In this document: one piece after another, positions 1 to 11,346 of the stretch | How positions within the stretch are numbered: the first letter of the stretch is position 1 | How the letters are laid out: every line of letters begins with the position of its first letter | DNA from: Sympetrum striolatum | Taxonomy: Eukaryota; Arthropoda; Insecta; Odonata; Libellulidae | Length of the DNA stretch: 64,000 nucleotides | Assembly (NCBI GenBank): GCA_947579665.1 | Contig: OX388345.1 | Coordinates: forward strand, 34,005,849 to 34,069,848 | Direction: 5' to 3' | Translations under genes and position numbers: made by a program | Notes under the pieces: generated by a model | What the model was told of the DNA's origin: nothing | The model's database searches: none | The model's input: the letters and a program-made list of their open reading frames with translations, nothing else

Positions 1-2924
1 AAAGGAATTCCGGAAGAATTTATCGTGGCTCAAGTGCTGGAAGAACGAGCATCTCGGAGGGCACACTGCCTCACTAAGCACATACCGAACGTCTGTATGA
101 GGATTTTTCTTCGGCTTCGTTGGTTATCACTTATTCTACAAGGATCACTTCCGCGAAATATGGGTACTGCACGATTTCCAAGGAATTCAACGGGAAGGAA
201 ATTCGAATTATCGCCGTAAGAATAAATCAGAGAGCTGTACGAGTTATGGGAGGTTATAGCGAGCTCAAACTACCTTATTAATAAAAATATCTACGTTTAA
301 CAGACAATCACGTTTATAACTATTAATGTTTGCCATCTGAATGTGCTATAACAAACAAAAATATCGCTAATTTTATCGCTATTCCCAACCGTTCCATAAA
401 ATTAATGTTGCACTCACTAAACACTACTTTAAACTAAATTTTGAATAGTAAAAATTACTACAAGAGGATACAAACAAACGTTCTACTCGAAATATTTCGT
501 CTTAGAGGCAGGAAAGGTCATAAACGAATTAATTACACCTTTCTAAAGGAGGAAAAAATAAAAACAATATTCAAGCAATAACTTTATTTTAAAGTTACCT
601 CTGTTTACACAAACCTGTAGAGGAATTTAGGTCGTTCAAATCATCTAGTAGTACTAAAATCAAATTTTAATACCTCCAAAATATTTTTAAATGTAACAAT
701 TTACTCCAGAAAAATAATTAACTCACAGAAGTTACACCAATAATATGCAAGTAAAAACGCGTGAGCATTGGGTGCTTGTAACAAGGACGAAGAAGGTAGT
801 TTAAAGTTCTAGCAAGCGAAACGAGTAGACACTACTCGTAGCGCAAACGTCAAAGAGAAAATTACCATCCGCGACCGATGAACCAGAGCTATTGAAGAAT
901 ACATTATGCAAGAGAGCCTTCCACTCGGAAACTTGGATCGATGTTTCAAGGAAATTAATTCCTGAAGAAGGTAAACCTTTCATGCTCGGAGAGCGCTCAT
1001 GTAATTGGGAAAATCGTTATCATTAGATTGAATTGAAGTGGCGATGGAATGAACGCGCCTGCGCCCTACATCAATACCGGAATTCTGGAAAGACTCGCAA
1101 TGCGGCACGGCGCCTCTCATTCCGAATCCTCCCACGCCTTCCACCCACATATGCGGTCCCTTTGATAATCCAGATCAATTGCTACCGATATTGCTCCACT
1201 CGGATAAACAGCCACTCCGTATGGATCCGCCACCCACATCGACTCACTTCCGCAGTCTATCGATGCCTAAAACACACTTCAAAAGGACTTCATTTGAAAG
1301 AGTGTATGAATAACGAACACAGGGAATTCCTTTTAAATCGCGGGAAAAGGATCATCTAGATGCCGAGCTTTGAGAAACAAATTCAGAGAGGTCTTTGAAA
1401 ATAATTATTTTGAAACGTGTTACGAACGTTATTCCGTATCGTGTGATTGCATTTCCGTATACAAAGTACTGACTTCTATTAGTCTCTCTTGAACTTACTC
1501 CCACAGTATTATAGCATACCACATACCAAAAGTGTTTCATGCAAATAGAAAGATTCACAAATGTTTGAAGTTTACCAGTAATCTATTCTGCAATGCCTTT
1601 AGAATACCGTCCGTTATTTTGGAAGTATGTACTATAGTTATTTTATCAAGACTTTGCATCATTAAACGAAAATTATGTATATTGAATGAATTGAATTTTT
1701 GAATGTCATTTAAGTAAGGCTTACTGTAATATTCATTGCTTAAAAGGAAATATTAGTTCTTAGAGCGAAAAGATCGCGTATAAATACAGTAGAACAACGA
1801 ATAAAAAATTTACTTAATAAGAAATACTACTTCAATTTATCTTATTTATGTTAAGTATATTATAAGTTGAGAATCATGTACAGTTAAATCAACCTAAATT
1901 TCCAGTGTTTCAACATTTTTATCAGCCACAGAATTGTCCCAAAGAATAATAAAAAGGTAACACAATCTAAAAAGTAAGTATAACTTAAAACTTTTCGTGT
2001 GAATGAGAAAACATACAACCACCGTCAATAGGTCTACATTGCTTTGCAATGTGTGAAGTCCAAGTAAGCCAACAAAATTGATGTAACAATTCGCAGGAAG
2101 CTAATAGATTAAATGGTAGCCAATTCTTTGCGCACTGGAGAGAAATGCTCCACTAAAGCGAAAGGTAAAAACGTGAGTCTACTCCAAAAGAAATATTACG
2201 ACTAAAGAAAAGGTTTGCTAGCTTAGATACAAGAAAGAAGGGAGCGTAGTCTTCCACTTGAAAACGTAAGCACCGCCACGCGCCATTAATTAAAACAGCA
2301 CGCTTCTGCTAAACAAACTTTGGAGCGAAGAAAAACATTCAACATGAACTTCGCACTGGTCGCAGATTTCCACAGTTTCCGTCTATGGCGGATGAGAGGG
2401 GAAGGTCGACCCTGGGGATGGTCACACGACGACCTCCAAAACATATGAGCCCTCCCCTCCACGAGCAGCTGACGCGCCCCCTCCTCCGACCTCTCAGCCG
2501 CACTGGGATGTTTTTGGGCATTCCCCCCGCCTAACCTACGCACTTCATGGTCGGAGGATCACACTATTCAGGGCATTTAAAACCTTCCCTAGATATTTAA
2601 ATCTGCTAGCCGAGAGTAGCGTGCGGGTAGGAGGTGTATAAAGACCTTTCCTTTATCTAACTATTCAGTCTTTTAGTTAGATTCTCATGGCCTCTGCGGA
2701 ATGACGACCAAAACAAAACACTTCATCTTTTCTATTGTTACCTAACGAATGGCCTCTTTCTATCGATGTTCGTGAACGTTTTTCATTGGAATTACAGCAT
2801 CGACTTCGTTGACGCGTATCTTCGAAACTTGTCAGGTACTCATTAATTTTTCGAAAACATTTTTGTAGGTAATCTAGTCCTCTCATATAGCAAATCCCGC
2901 CCGAGGGTCTTAATTATACCGGGT
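1..2924. other. AT-rich stretch with no recognised gene
   Basis: Open frames here are short (under about 110 codons), lie on both strands and match nothing I recognise. A GC-richer patch at about 2290-2530 has overlapping minus-strand open frames with no recognisable domain. It could be an exon, an old repeat or chance. No RNA gene or mobile element was identified. Confidence 0.5.
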
Positions 2925-2939
2925 ACCCTATTAACGGTA

Positions 2940-3130
2940 TATCCGTTAGTTAATTGCTAGCGTGTTATTGCGTGCTAGCACTCTAATGCCAAGGTCCCGG
3001 GATCGAACCCCGGCTAGTCGGATTTTTCTGGCTAGGGAATGGTTGCGTGTCTTTGTAAATAGTAAAAATTATTGAAATGGATGTAATTGGGATCTTCCTG
3101 CTTCCATTAGAGAAGTAATTATTATTAACA
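2940..3130 (+). repeat. tRNA-derived SINE-like remnant
   Basis: Positions 2997-3013 form a perfect tRNA T-arm: a 5-bp stem CCGGG/CCCGG around the loop ATCGAAC, which is also a Pol III B-box. The preceding 50 bases resemble the D and anticodon part of a tRNA but have no acceptor stem matching the bases after the T-arm, so this is not a functional tRNA gene. A tRNA-like head followed by an unrelated A/T-rich body is typical of a SINE. It could also be a decayed tRNA pseudogene. Confidence 0.45.
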
Positions 3131-3170
3131 TCACGTTGAGCAATATCACCAATCATTAACATTTATTAAC

Positions 3171-3192
3171 ATATATATATATATATATATAT
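3171..3192. repeat. (AT)11 microsatellite
   Basis: An uninterrupted AT dinucleotide run of about 22 bases lies just downstream of the tRNA-like repeat. It may be that repeat's tail region. Confidence 0.9.
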
Positions 3193-3193
3193 T

Positions 3194-4329
3194 AAAAACT
3201 CAAGTGGAATTTTCGACATACTGTTTTAATTTCTATTCATAGTATGGAATTCCACATAGTTAAGGCTTCTTCAATCGATTTTATTTACTTAACTAATTTA
3301 CTGACACTGAATTACTGATTTTGACTTACTTATAAATTTATTACATGATAAATTTATAATTTTGTTCAATGAAATCAATGGAAGGAACAAATTCAATCTC
3401 ACATTAAATATCTGCAAACTAACGCTATTCTCTTTCTATATAGTCTTGAAGCTTTGAAATGACTACGTCGTGAAATCTTATCTAATCCTATATCGAACTT
3501 TTTCTATGTTACATAACATTCTTCAATTTATCGAATATATCCTACAAGCATCTGATGCTGCCGTGAGATAAAACAGGTGACAAAGAAGCGCGCCTTTCAA
3601 AATATTGCATGAGGTCGCCCCCTTTCGTATGCGTTCGGAAACGACTGCCTCTCCCTGCCTACCCACTGACCGACCCTTTCTCGTTTCCACTTTCTTCCTA
3701 CTTATTTGCTTTAGTAACTTCTCGCTTTTCTGCACTATCTCCTCAATCGCAATGATGTAGTTCAGATATAATAAATAAATCGTAAGTAAACGACACGAGA
3801 TTTACGGAGGATGTGTGGGAAGGGCCATCGATCGATCGATTAATCACTCGCGACAGTAAAGTTATCGCTTAGGAAAGTACGCGACTGTGCTGAGACATGT
3901 TTTCTTTGAAATGAAAACAGGTTTGTGGAACAACAGCTGTGAAGGTTTACACTTTTTGCAACAACCTGATATTCGGTCGGATTAAAAAAAAACAACCGAA
4001 AGAGTTCGCCAGTTGTTGCGGTGTGATGGAGATCGGAATTTATTTCTCTTTTGGAATCCAATATACAAGAGCGGACATGAAAATTCCCAATCGATCAGAG
4101 AGGATACTTGCCATTTCTTAACACTGTAAAAAGACAGCTTCTCCGCCAATGAAATTCGAATAGGTAATGCTAGAACAAATGGAAACGTACGTCGAGAGAA
4201 TTGAGTAGGTACACTACTGTAGTTATAAAAAAATAGTAATGGATGAAAACCTATATTTTGAGGAGATATCAGAATTCATTCTAAGGATAATTGATAAGTA
4301 CGTATGTTTTGCACCATTCGGTATGTTTA
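3194..4329. other. No recognised gene
   Basis: AT-rich DNA with only short open frames on both strands. A short ATCGATCGATCGAT run at about 3827-3840 is the only low-complexity feature noticed. Confidence 0.5.
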
Positions 4330-4505
4330 TGTGCATCAATATTCCCTATTCAATGGCAATTCCTTCACTTCCTTGTAGTTAACTCCACCTTTAAGTCATC
4401 TTACATCTTTTGCCCTTGTCTTCCTCTACGCTTTTTCCATTGTACTCTATTCCGGATTACTTTCTTTATCAGCCCATCTCCTTTCAATATTTGACCCATC
4501 CATTT
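4330..4505 (-). mobile_element. RTE-like LINE C-terminal remnant
   Basis: The minus strand from about 4505 reads MGQILKGDGLIKKVI, then a basic run RVQWKKRRGRQGQKM, then a stop, then DDLKVELTT. This matches the C-terminal tail common in insect RTE-type endonuclease/reverse-transcriptase polyproteins: a 'GH-L-GDGLLK-VIEG' segment, an arginine/glycine run, then 'DDLK'. Only about 55 codons survive, with an in-frame stop, so it is a dead fragment. No reverse-transcriptase core is present. A better-preserved relative lies near 8.4-8.8 kb on the same strand. Confidence 0.55.
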
Positions 4506-6419
4506 CCTATGTTAATTATTTCGATCGTAACATGTTAGATACTAATCATTGCACCAAATGTCAACATGTTACATTGCAATATTTCAATCCTAAAAAAATT
4601 AAAATTTTACAACGGTAAATCTTATCTCCTACTATATAAACAAAGACTGTAGTTTAGGGAAGTCCCTCAAAGGCCAAACTGATTAGATACTACAAAAAAT
4701 ATCGAAAAAGTCGTCAAAACGATCAAGAATTTTTTTAAAAGCAGGTAAATATAGACGGGGACACCTGTTCTTCCGCTTAGGCGAAGATGACAAAGCCGCA
4801 AAACTAAGGAAATTACTTTCTAGGAATTTGTGGAAACACGGCTGGACCAAACACGAGTAAACTAGCCTAAATATTTTGCCAAAGAAATAGGATCAAAGGA
4901 GATGAAAAATATAGCTTAGAAACAACGGAAAAAATAGTGAGCTTCTATTTTGTAATAGGCACACCCGACTCGTTTTCTTTGTTAGGACACTTCCTTCAAT
5001 CGATGGCTTCTGGATATTCATGGATGGCATTCCTCAGACAGCCTCCCTTCGAGTTCCTCCGAATGGGGGTTCCCCTGCGGCAATTAAGTGTGCGACCTGA
5101 ATGTCGAAAGTCACTACGACTCGGAAATAAGGGCAACGGCTACTTTTCTGACGCAACAGTGAATTCGCGGACCCAAATCCGAATGAAGCGCAAAGAAAAT
5201 CGCCAGAAACCGGTAGGGCAATAACAAACAACATTGGAAAGAAATCGATGTCGAAATTCCTCGCTTTCATTGGGGGCGTGTTTTTGTAAAAGTTTCACTG
5301 ACATTTCTCCGGCAGTATTTCAGCCTATATTTGCAAACACAGCCCACAATATGATACTGGCAACAGGTTTCCGACGAGATTATTTGAAACATAAAACAAA
5401 CTGAAGGAGAGCAATGATAAAGGCTAACATTGTGAACAAACCATACAGTACTTGTCTTCTCTATATTCTTAATGGGCTACTATAAATGATACATAGGACA
5501 ATAGGGCATTCTCATCCTTGAGCGTTTGAAAGGAAAAATACGTGACAGAGAAAACAAGCCTTGAGTATGCAAAAACTGAAAGGTAACATTAACAGTCAAC
5601 GAATGACAAACTGATTACAAAAACCGAGGAAAGTATTTGTTGACGTAAAAAACTTAAGAGGTGTAGCAACTACGCTATCATGGCGTCATTTTGCAATGCC
5701 AATACAATGTAAGCACATGCATACAGCAACATGAACAGTAAAAGATATCATCTAAACTTCATCCTAATAAATCACTGTCATTAATTTATCAACACTGATA
5801 ATTAAGAGAACGAATACCAGGACCGCATATCGACGCTGGATTTGATGAATCTACATAGTTATTTTCACAATGACAAACACGTGTATTTAAAGAAAATCAT
5901 GAGAAGAAAACGCGAAAACTATTTGGTCCTAATTTCTGCTTGAGCGCCGTTTCTGAAGCTGTTATGCGCTACGTCGTTTCATCGACCGAATCAGCTGTTG
6001 AGATCGCTTTTTAAGGAAGGGAAGCGGAACCTTCGACAGCTGATATCGCATCCTCGACTTTTCATGGTTCGCAAACATCGAGGACGTTCGGTATGTCGAA
6101 ACAACTTCTGTTCTTTCATTATCTTGTTGACACGCGATAAAAAGCTCTACTTTTCCGATAAATTTTTGCAAGCTAATAAATCGATACTGATTCATATCGA
6201 GGTTATCCCAAAAACAATTCTAATTTTGATTTATAACAATGCATGCGTATAGTTTGATAAAACACTATGAAATAACTTCTTTCGGCAATGAATGCATAAT
6301 TATTTCATTATTATTAGGATGACAGTAATTGAGAGCATTTATATTCAATACATATAGTATGTCGCAGAAAAAACTTCAAGCCCTCGTGACTAAACCGATA
6401 TTTTCCCAATAATTACGAT
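4506..6419. other. No recognised gene
   Basis: Mixed AT-rich sequence. The GC-richer segment at about 4980-5230 has open frames on both strands (95 codons plus, 78 codons minus) without a recognisable domain. Another at about 5960-6250 is similar. I see no RNA gene or transposon. Confidence 0.45.
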
Positions 6420-8190
6420 TTGAATTCGCGAAGCGGCCCGCCAAAGCGAGCTTCCGTGCAAACCGCTAGATGGATAACTTTTCCAACTCTGCACAATTAA
6501 CTTACACCTAAGGTATCCAACGACTAAGAGAAAGCAGTATTTAACGCAGAGAGCCCCAAATGGCTTACAGCAGGTTTCATCACAATAAGATCAGCAAACA
6601 GGCAGAATAAGAGTAAACTATAGTTTAACAAAGCAGCAACGTGGACGATAACAGCACCTATTTGGAAAGTATGAAATAAAAGCTAACACTTTACGAGTCT
6701 GAAACTACTTGTGGGTTACCAAAGGTGTTTCGTGCACCACCTGACACTGAGTAAAAGCGAGGACAGTAGGAAATGCGAAGGTAACACAGCCGAGGCGGCG
6801 CACACTGTTCAAATGCAAGTGCAACGGTTTTGCTCACCTGACGACAGCGAAGTCTCTGCTTCGTTTCTCGTCCCACTCCTTTATTGGCGAAAACCTCTCG
6901 GCTGGAAAGATCAGGTGATCCTCGCTGTCCTTTCGGTGCTATCTTCGACGCTCGGCCGGTAGAAGGAACGAACACGCATAAAAGTCTCTCACACGGACAC
7001 TTTCTCAACGTATAGTCTCTCTTCGGACGGCTAAGAGACGTCGAACTTATAAAACGAGTCTGGCAATGTTAGAAGAACTCACGAACTGAAAACAACACAC
7101 GAGCTTAAACAAAATAACAGGGCAGAACCTCTGCTGCACGACGCACCGTTCTCTGTCGCAAAACGACCGGCTGAGAGCCTAGGGAGCTTCACTTTTCTTT
7201 CCTGAAATAGGCCCTTATTCTCCCTTTCTTTCCGATCGGCAAGCAGCACCCACTCCGGACGTGTGGTGAAGAAAACATGTGTCAACCTCGACGAAGTTCT
7301 CACTTCGACGGCTGCCCTGGGAATGCAACCAAAGGCTGTGGAACCGATAGATAGGAGCGGGAGGAGGGGTTAGGGGGTGGGGGAGAGCGATGTAGGGGAG
7401 GTGTAGAAAGAGGGAGGTGGTGGTTCGGGATCGGTAGGCAGCTGAGCCAGGCCGCGAGGAAGCGATGGAACGCTCGCGGAAGCCTCGGAGCGAGTTTACG
7501 TAGCGCCACGATAGTTGGCCGGCGGCAACGGAAAAAATCCCTGCGGGAGGAAGTGGCAAAAAATTCGATATTCTCGCTTATTGTGCGTGAAAAGTAAGAT
7601 TTCTTCGTCGCCTACGTGTCTAGCCTTTCCTATCCCATACCGAGGGGAGTGTTGGGGAAATCACCGTATTCGAGAGAGCCTTTTGGAGCCTACCAAGGGA
7701 GCAGCGACCCTAGTCGCCCCGCTGTCGCTGGCCGAGGGGACGAAGACTTTTCCCGACTGCCCGTACTCTATCATTTAAGGAACTCTGGGAGCTCGTTAGG
7801 TGAAAAGACACCGCCACCTGTACCTAAGGCGAAGTTGGATGAGTTGAGGGGACCCTTTTCACCGACTGCGAAAAATAAAAGAAACAAAAACTGACGCCTG
7901 ACCGAACTAGACGGCTGCCGAGAGTTGACTGAGCAGATATGGAGAAGAAGAAGGGATCTTCCCGAGATAACACCTCTCGCGCCTGCGCATAACCCCTTCG
8001 TTATGAGCCACCCTCCCCCAGAGTTATGTTCTTCCAGCTTTACCCCTTCCCGTTTCATCTCCAGCACTTCCCCCTCCTTTAGCGGATGTCATACCATCAC
8101 TCCACTCTGCGTGAGATATCCTGGAGGAATTGTTTTCGCAATGCACCGAGTTTCCCTGAAATTGAGGGACTCGCGAATTCACTCATGACG
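6420..8190. promoter_or_regulatory. CpG-rich block, possible promoter or first-exon region
   Basis: This segment is clearly richer in G+C and in CG dinucleotides than the AT-rich DNA around it. It carries many overlapping short open frames on both strands, the longest 114 codons at 7215-7559 minus, as expected of GC-richer DNA in general. TATAAAA occurs at 7048-7054 and a CATAAAAG at about 6976; either could be a core-promoter TATA box, but I could not place a convincing initiator. No protein domain was recognised. The local composition suggests a gene start or an untranslated exon of a host gene; this is inference only. It could also be an old GC-rich repeat. Confidence 0.3.
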
Positions 8191-8349
8191 GTATCTGCTT
8201 GGTTAGTGAGTTCCACTCGAGGTAAATTGTTACCTGAGATGTAGGTCCCCTTTCATTATTGCCATTAAACCATCAGGAATCCCTGTTGATTAAAATTACG
8301 AGATGAGGGAGAAGAAAGAGAAATTTGGTTACTAGAATTACTTAGACTT

Positions 8350-8830
8350 CTCCAATCCCTTCTTGTTTGGCGTATCTCTATTATCAATTCTGTACTCCAT
8401 TCTTCCTTCCCTCTTCGTGTCCAATCCATTTTGCCTTCCTCATTTTAATTTCTCTCTGAATACTTATTTCCTCTCCATTTCTCTTGTACTTATTCATTCC
8501 TAATTTATCTTTCCATCCAATCTTCTCCATTCCCCATCATTGTCAAATTTTTAAAAATTTCTACGTAATTTTCTTCTCTTATTCAAAGTCTATGTTTCAC
8601 ATCCACGCAATTCAATATTCCATGAGAAGCATTTTGCGGATCTTTTTCTAATATCTCTCTTGATATTCCTTTCTGTCATTAGCTTATTAATCTTTCCAAC
8701 TGCTACTTTTCCTTGCACAGTCATACTTAGTATGTCTTTATGTAATTACCCTTTATTGTAACTGTACTTCCCAGATTCATGAAGGAAATTACTAGTTTTT
8801 TATTTTCCCCCTTTAAGCCATATGTTGAAT
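8350..8830 (-). mobile_element. RTE-like LINE remnant (3' half of polyprotein)
   Basis: Read on the minus strand, this pyrimidine-rich stretch gives successive pieces of the region downstream of the reverse transcriptase in insect RTE-type LINEs. An LGSTVTIKGN segment corresponds to the usual 'LGS-ITEDG'. Then come ERNIKRDIRKRSAKC-like and ELRGCET-TLNK-like segments, matching the usual 'S-ALYGCETWTL-K'. A KWIGH motif lies nearer the element's 3' end. Stops and frame changes break the reading several times. The order of motifs is right for a single old 5'-truncated insertion. It ends about 80 bases before the tRNA-Glu gene, on the opposite strand. Confidence 0.6.
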
Positions 8831-8907
8831 ATCTACCTTCACTATCATAATTACCCGTTTTCTTCGTATTCACTTTGGTTATAAAATTTATTTTTTAATC
8901 CTCGTAA

Positions 8908-8979
8908 TCCCATGTGGTCTAGTGGCTAGGATATCTGGCTTTCACCCAGAAGGCCCGGGTTCGATTCCCGGCATGGGAA
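8908..8979 (+). tRNA. tRNA-Glu (anticodon UUC)
   Basis: Intact 72-base cloverleaf. The acceptor stem TCCCATG pairs fully with CATGGGA (8972-8978), with A at 8979 as discriminator. The D-arm contains the A-box (TGGTCTAGTGG). The anticodon stem TCTGG/CCAGA encloses loop CTTTCAC, placing anticodon TTC at 8941-8943. The T-arm is CCGGG/CCCGG around TTCGATT, giving the B-box. No CCA is encoded, as expected of a eukaryotic nuclear gene. All stems pair without mismatch, so it looks functional. The alternative is a very young tRNA-Glu-headed SINE, since the 140 bases after it are not AT-rich spacer. Confidence 0.93.
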
Positions 8980-8982
8980 TTC

Positions 8983-8987
8983 TTTTT
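8983..8987 (+). terminator. Pol III terminator of tRNA-Glu
   Basis: A run of five T's begins four bases after the mature tRNA end, the usual distance for RNA polymerase III termination. Confidence 0.75.
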
Positions 8988-8989
8988 AC

Positions 8990-11240
8990 TGGTCACGGGA
9001 GGTTTTTGAAGGGGATTCCTTCCCGTCATTGGGCGAATACCGGACAGATTGGATTGTTACATTACTATAACTCCCTCGACCGTACTAAAATGCAGTGATT
9101 TAGTTAAATAAATTAATACATTTGAAAGTAATTCTAACAAGCTATTTTATTACGATTACTGTCCGACGATACTTAAAATTTCCTGCCATTATATCTTTTA
9201 AAGCTAGTCTCATTTGCTCAGTCCTCTATTAAATTGCGATTAATTCACAAACAAAACAAAGAATCAAGATGTGTGAAACCTGCAGGGAAAATACAATTTA
9301 GTGAATTTTCATGCAATCTAACGCCACAATACGCAGTTTGCTTCAACCCTTGATGATGTATATTTCTAAATTGGGGCAAATTATGAAATCAAATATAATC
9401 TTTACTCAGGTTAAAGAGGTTATATGGCTTCCTCTACCGTCAAAAAGAAATCATTTCGTGATACGTAATTAAATTAAATATTTGAAAAAGACAGCTAGAT
9501 GACATATTTGAAAAAAAAGAGTTGAAAAATCATCGAGATACCAAGCAAAAATACAATTCTTGGAAGGAAAAAGTATTAAAATGTAAGCAATAAAAACATG
9601 CGTAAGCCTCCCATTAGTGATAGCTCAAAGTTGAGAGGAAAAAATAGCCAGAATATTGAATAATAACCGAGTCGATAGAGTACACGTGCATCTACTTGAT
9701 AGCGGAATAGAATACAAAAAATAAAATACAGGAGGCATTAAGTGAGTACATCAAGAGGCGCATGCGCTGAAGTTTATATCCGCAGTTGGTTACGGTCGTA
9801 CATCGTTCGCGGAAAAAAATAATCGTTTCCTGTGAGAGAAAGCTGAAGATAAGAAGGTAAAGGACGGGGGAAAATGCGAGACTACCATGAATAGAAACGT
9901 CATGATTTATTTTGGACAAAATTCGCATCGGTAAATTGTAAATTTTTACCTCTAAACGACTTAAGGTAAACTTTGATTTTAATAATTTCTATGCGAGACG
10001 TGGAATATAACACGATAATACAATATATAATATATATGGAATAATATAAGTACGAGCTATGATCAGTAGTGGAAAATTCTTCTTGATGTTAAGTTTTTAG
10101 TTCGTGCAACTTCTTTTCTGGTAGGATCTCATTAAACTTGAGAACATTTTATATGAAAGACATAAATTTTGACGGACTTCAAAGGAAACTGGGGAAATCC
10201 AACAGTAAGTTGAGGAGCTTTCTTTGAAAATGACATTGATTCAAAAATCAGTTATAAAGTAAACTTATCATTTCCCCACAATTCGAAGACGATCCATTTT
10301 CCTCTCCCAGACTCCCAGAAAAATACAATTAAGCGAAGAAAGCATTTTCTTCGAAAATTCTTGAATCAAGTTTTTATAAATATTTCTATAATTATTTCTC
10401 TCGAGGAGCTCCAAAGATCGTCTTAGCATTCAGCTCTTCATAGATTCGTGGAAATACAATAATTCTAAGGTAAATATTCGCATGATCTGAATTTGTAATA
10501 TTCACATAGGTGAATGTATTTCCTGTCCCTTAAAAGCGTGATATACCAAAGAGGCGCAGTCTGAAGAAAGTGGCTTCCCTGCCAACCTTTCAGTTAGCGG
10601 AAGCGACACCTTTAAGTCCCTTGGGATGCAATTTTATTTCGGTCGGGCATCCTATCTGAATACCCTGAGGCATTCCTAATCTATTAATGGGCCTCGGTTG
10701 AAAGCAAGCGTAGAAAGTTCGTAGACCCTCATCGATCCAAAAGCTGGTCATTATTTATAGGCCAGGAAACAAAGCCTTCTAAGTCCAAATATTTCCTCTT
10801 TACTTTCATTTGTTTTCAAAAGAAAGCCTTAATTTGCAATGGAACATACTAAAACTATCCTTTAAGAAGTTTAACAAGTTTCTTCGCTATTGGGTGTAAC
10901 CTCCTGCGATTAGGCACTATTTTAGGCAGAAGAAAACAGCATATATAGATATCCTATTTAGGGTCTGAGAAAGTAAAACAGAAGAATGAGGTTAGATTTT
11001 CCCTGAGCATCAACCTCCCTATGAATAGGTAAAATACAGTCTGCGTAAATTTGTTACTTTTACAGCGGATTTGTCTAATGCGTAATGGGATCAAACCGTC
11101 ACTCTCTTGTATTTCCATGTCTTAATTGACTTGTATCCAGGGAAAACATATTGGTGAGAAAACGTTTTCAAGTTTGGAATGCACAAATAAATCAAACCAG
11201 TGCTAAAGTTTAGACACTGCATAAATCGCGTGAAGAAATT
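8990..11240. other. No recognised gene
   Basis: AT-rich DNA. A GC-richer stretch at about 10545-10765 has no open frame of note and matches nothing I recognise. Small TATA-rich low-complexity patches occur near 10015-10050. Confidence 0.5.
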
Positions 11241-11346
11241 AAAAGATAAGACTTTTACCAATACCACTGGTAGGTATAATTTATTATACTACCTATGTTT
11301 CGACACATTGCGTAATGGTCAGGTACTGGTGAAAGTCTTATCTTTT
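11241..11346 (-). repeat. 106-bp inverted-repeat cassette with degenerate hammerhead-like core
   Basis: Arms 11241-11265 and 11322-11346 are 25 bp with two mismatches. On the minus strand the centre reads CTGA, a CATT/AATG stem, then TCGAAAC and further downstream GTA. This resembles the hammerhead order CTGANGA, stem II, GAAA, short helix III, NUH cleavage triplet. Bases beside the core (GTAC before, GTAT after the GTA triplet) could form a 4-bp helix I. The GA of the CTGANGA box is missing, so it should be inactive. I infer a Penelope-like element origin from similarity in design to the 19.5-kb and 61.3-kb sites. It could instead be an unrelated small fold-back element. Confidence 0.4.

Noticed and set aside
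1784..1800. TACAGTAGAAC as the end of a second pogo-type element
   Set aside because: No inverted partner found nearby.
2286..2543. Overlapping arginine-rich open frames as a gene
   Set aside because: Two frames are open at once over a GC-richer patch with no domain; more likely compositional.
5200..5225. GAAACCGG as another hammerhead-like site
   Set aside because: No CTGANGA box within reach on the same strand.
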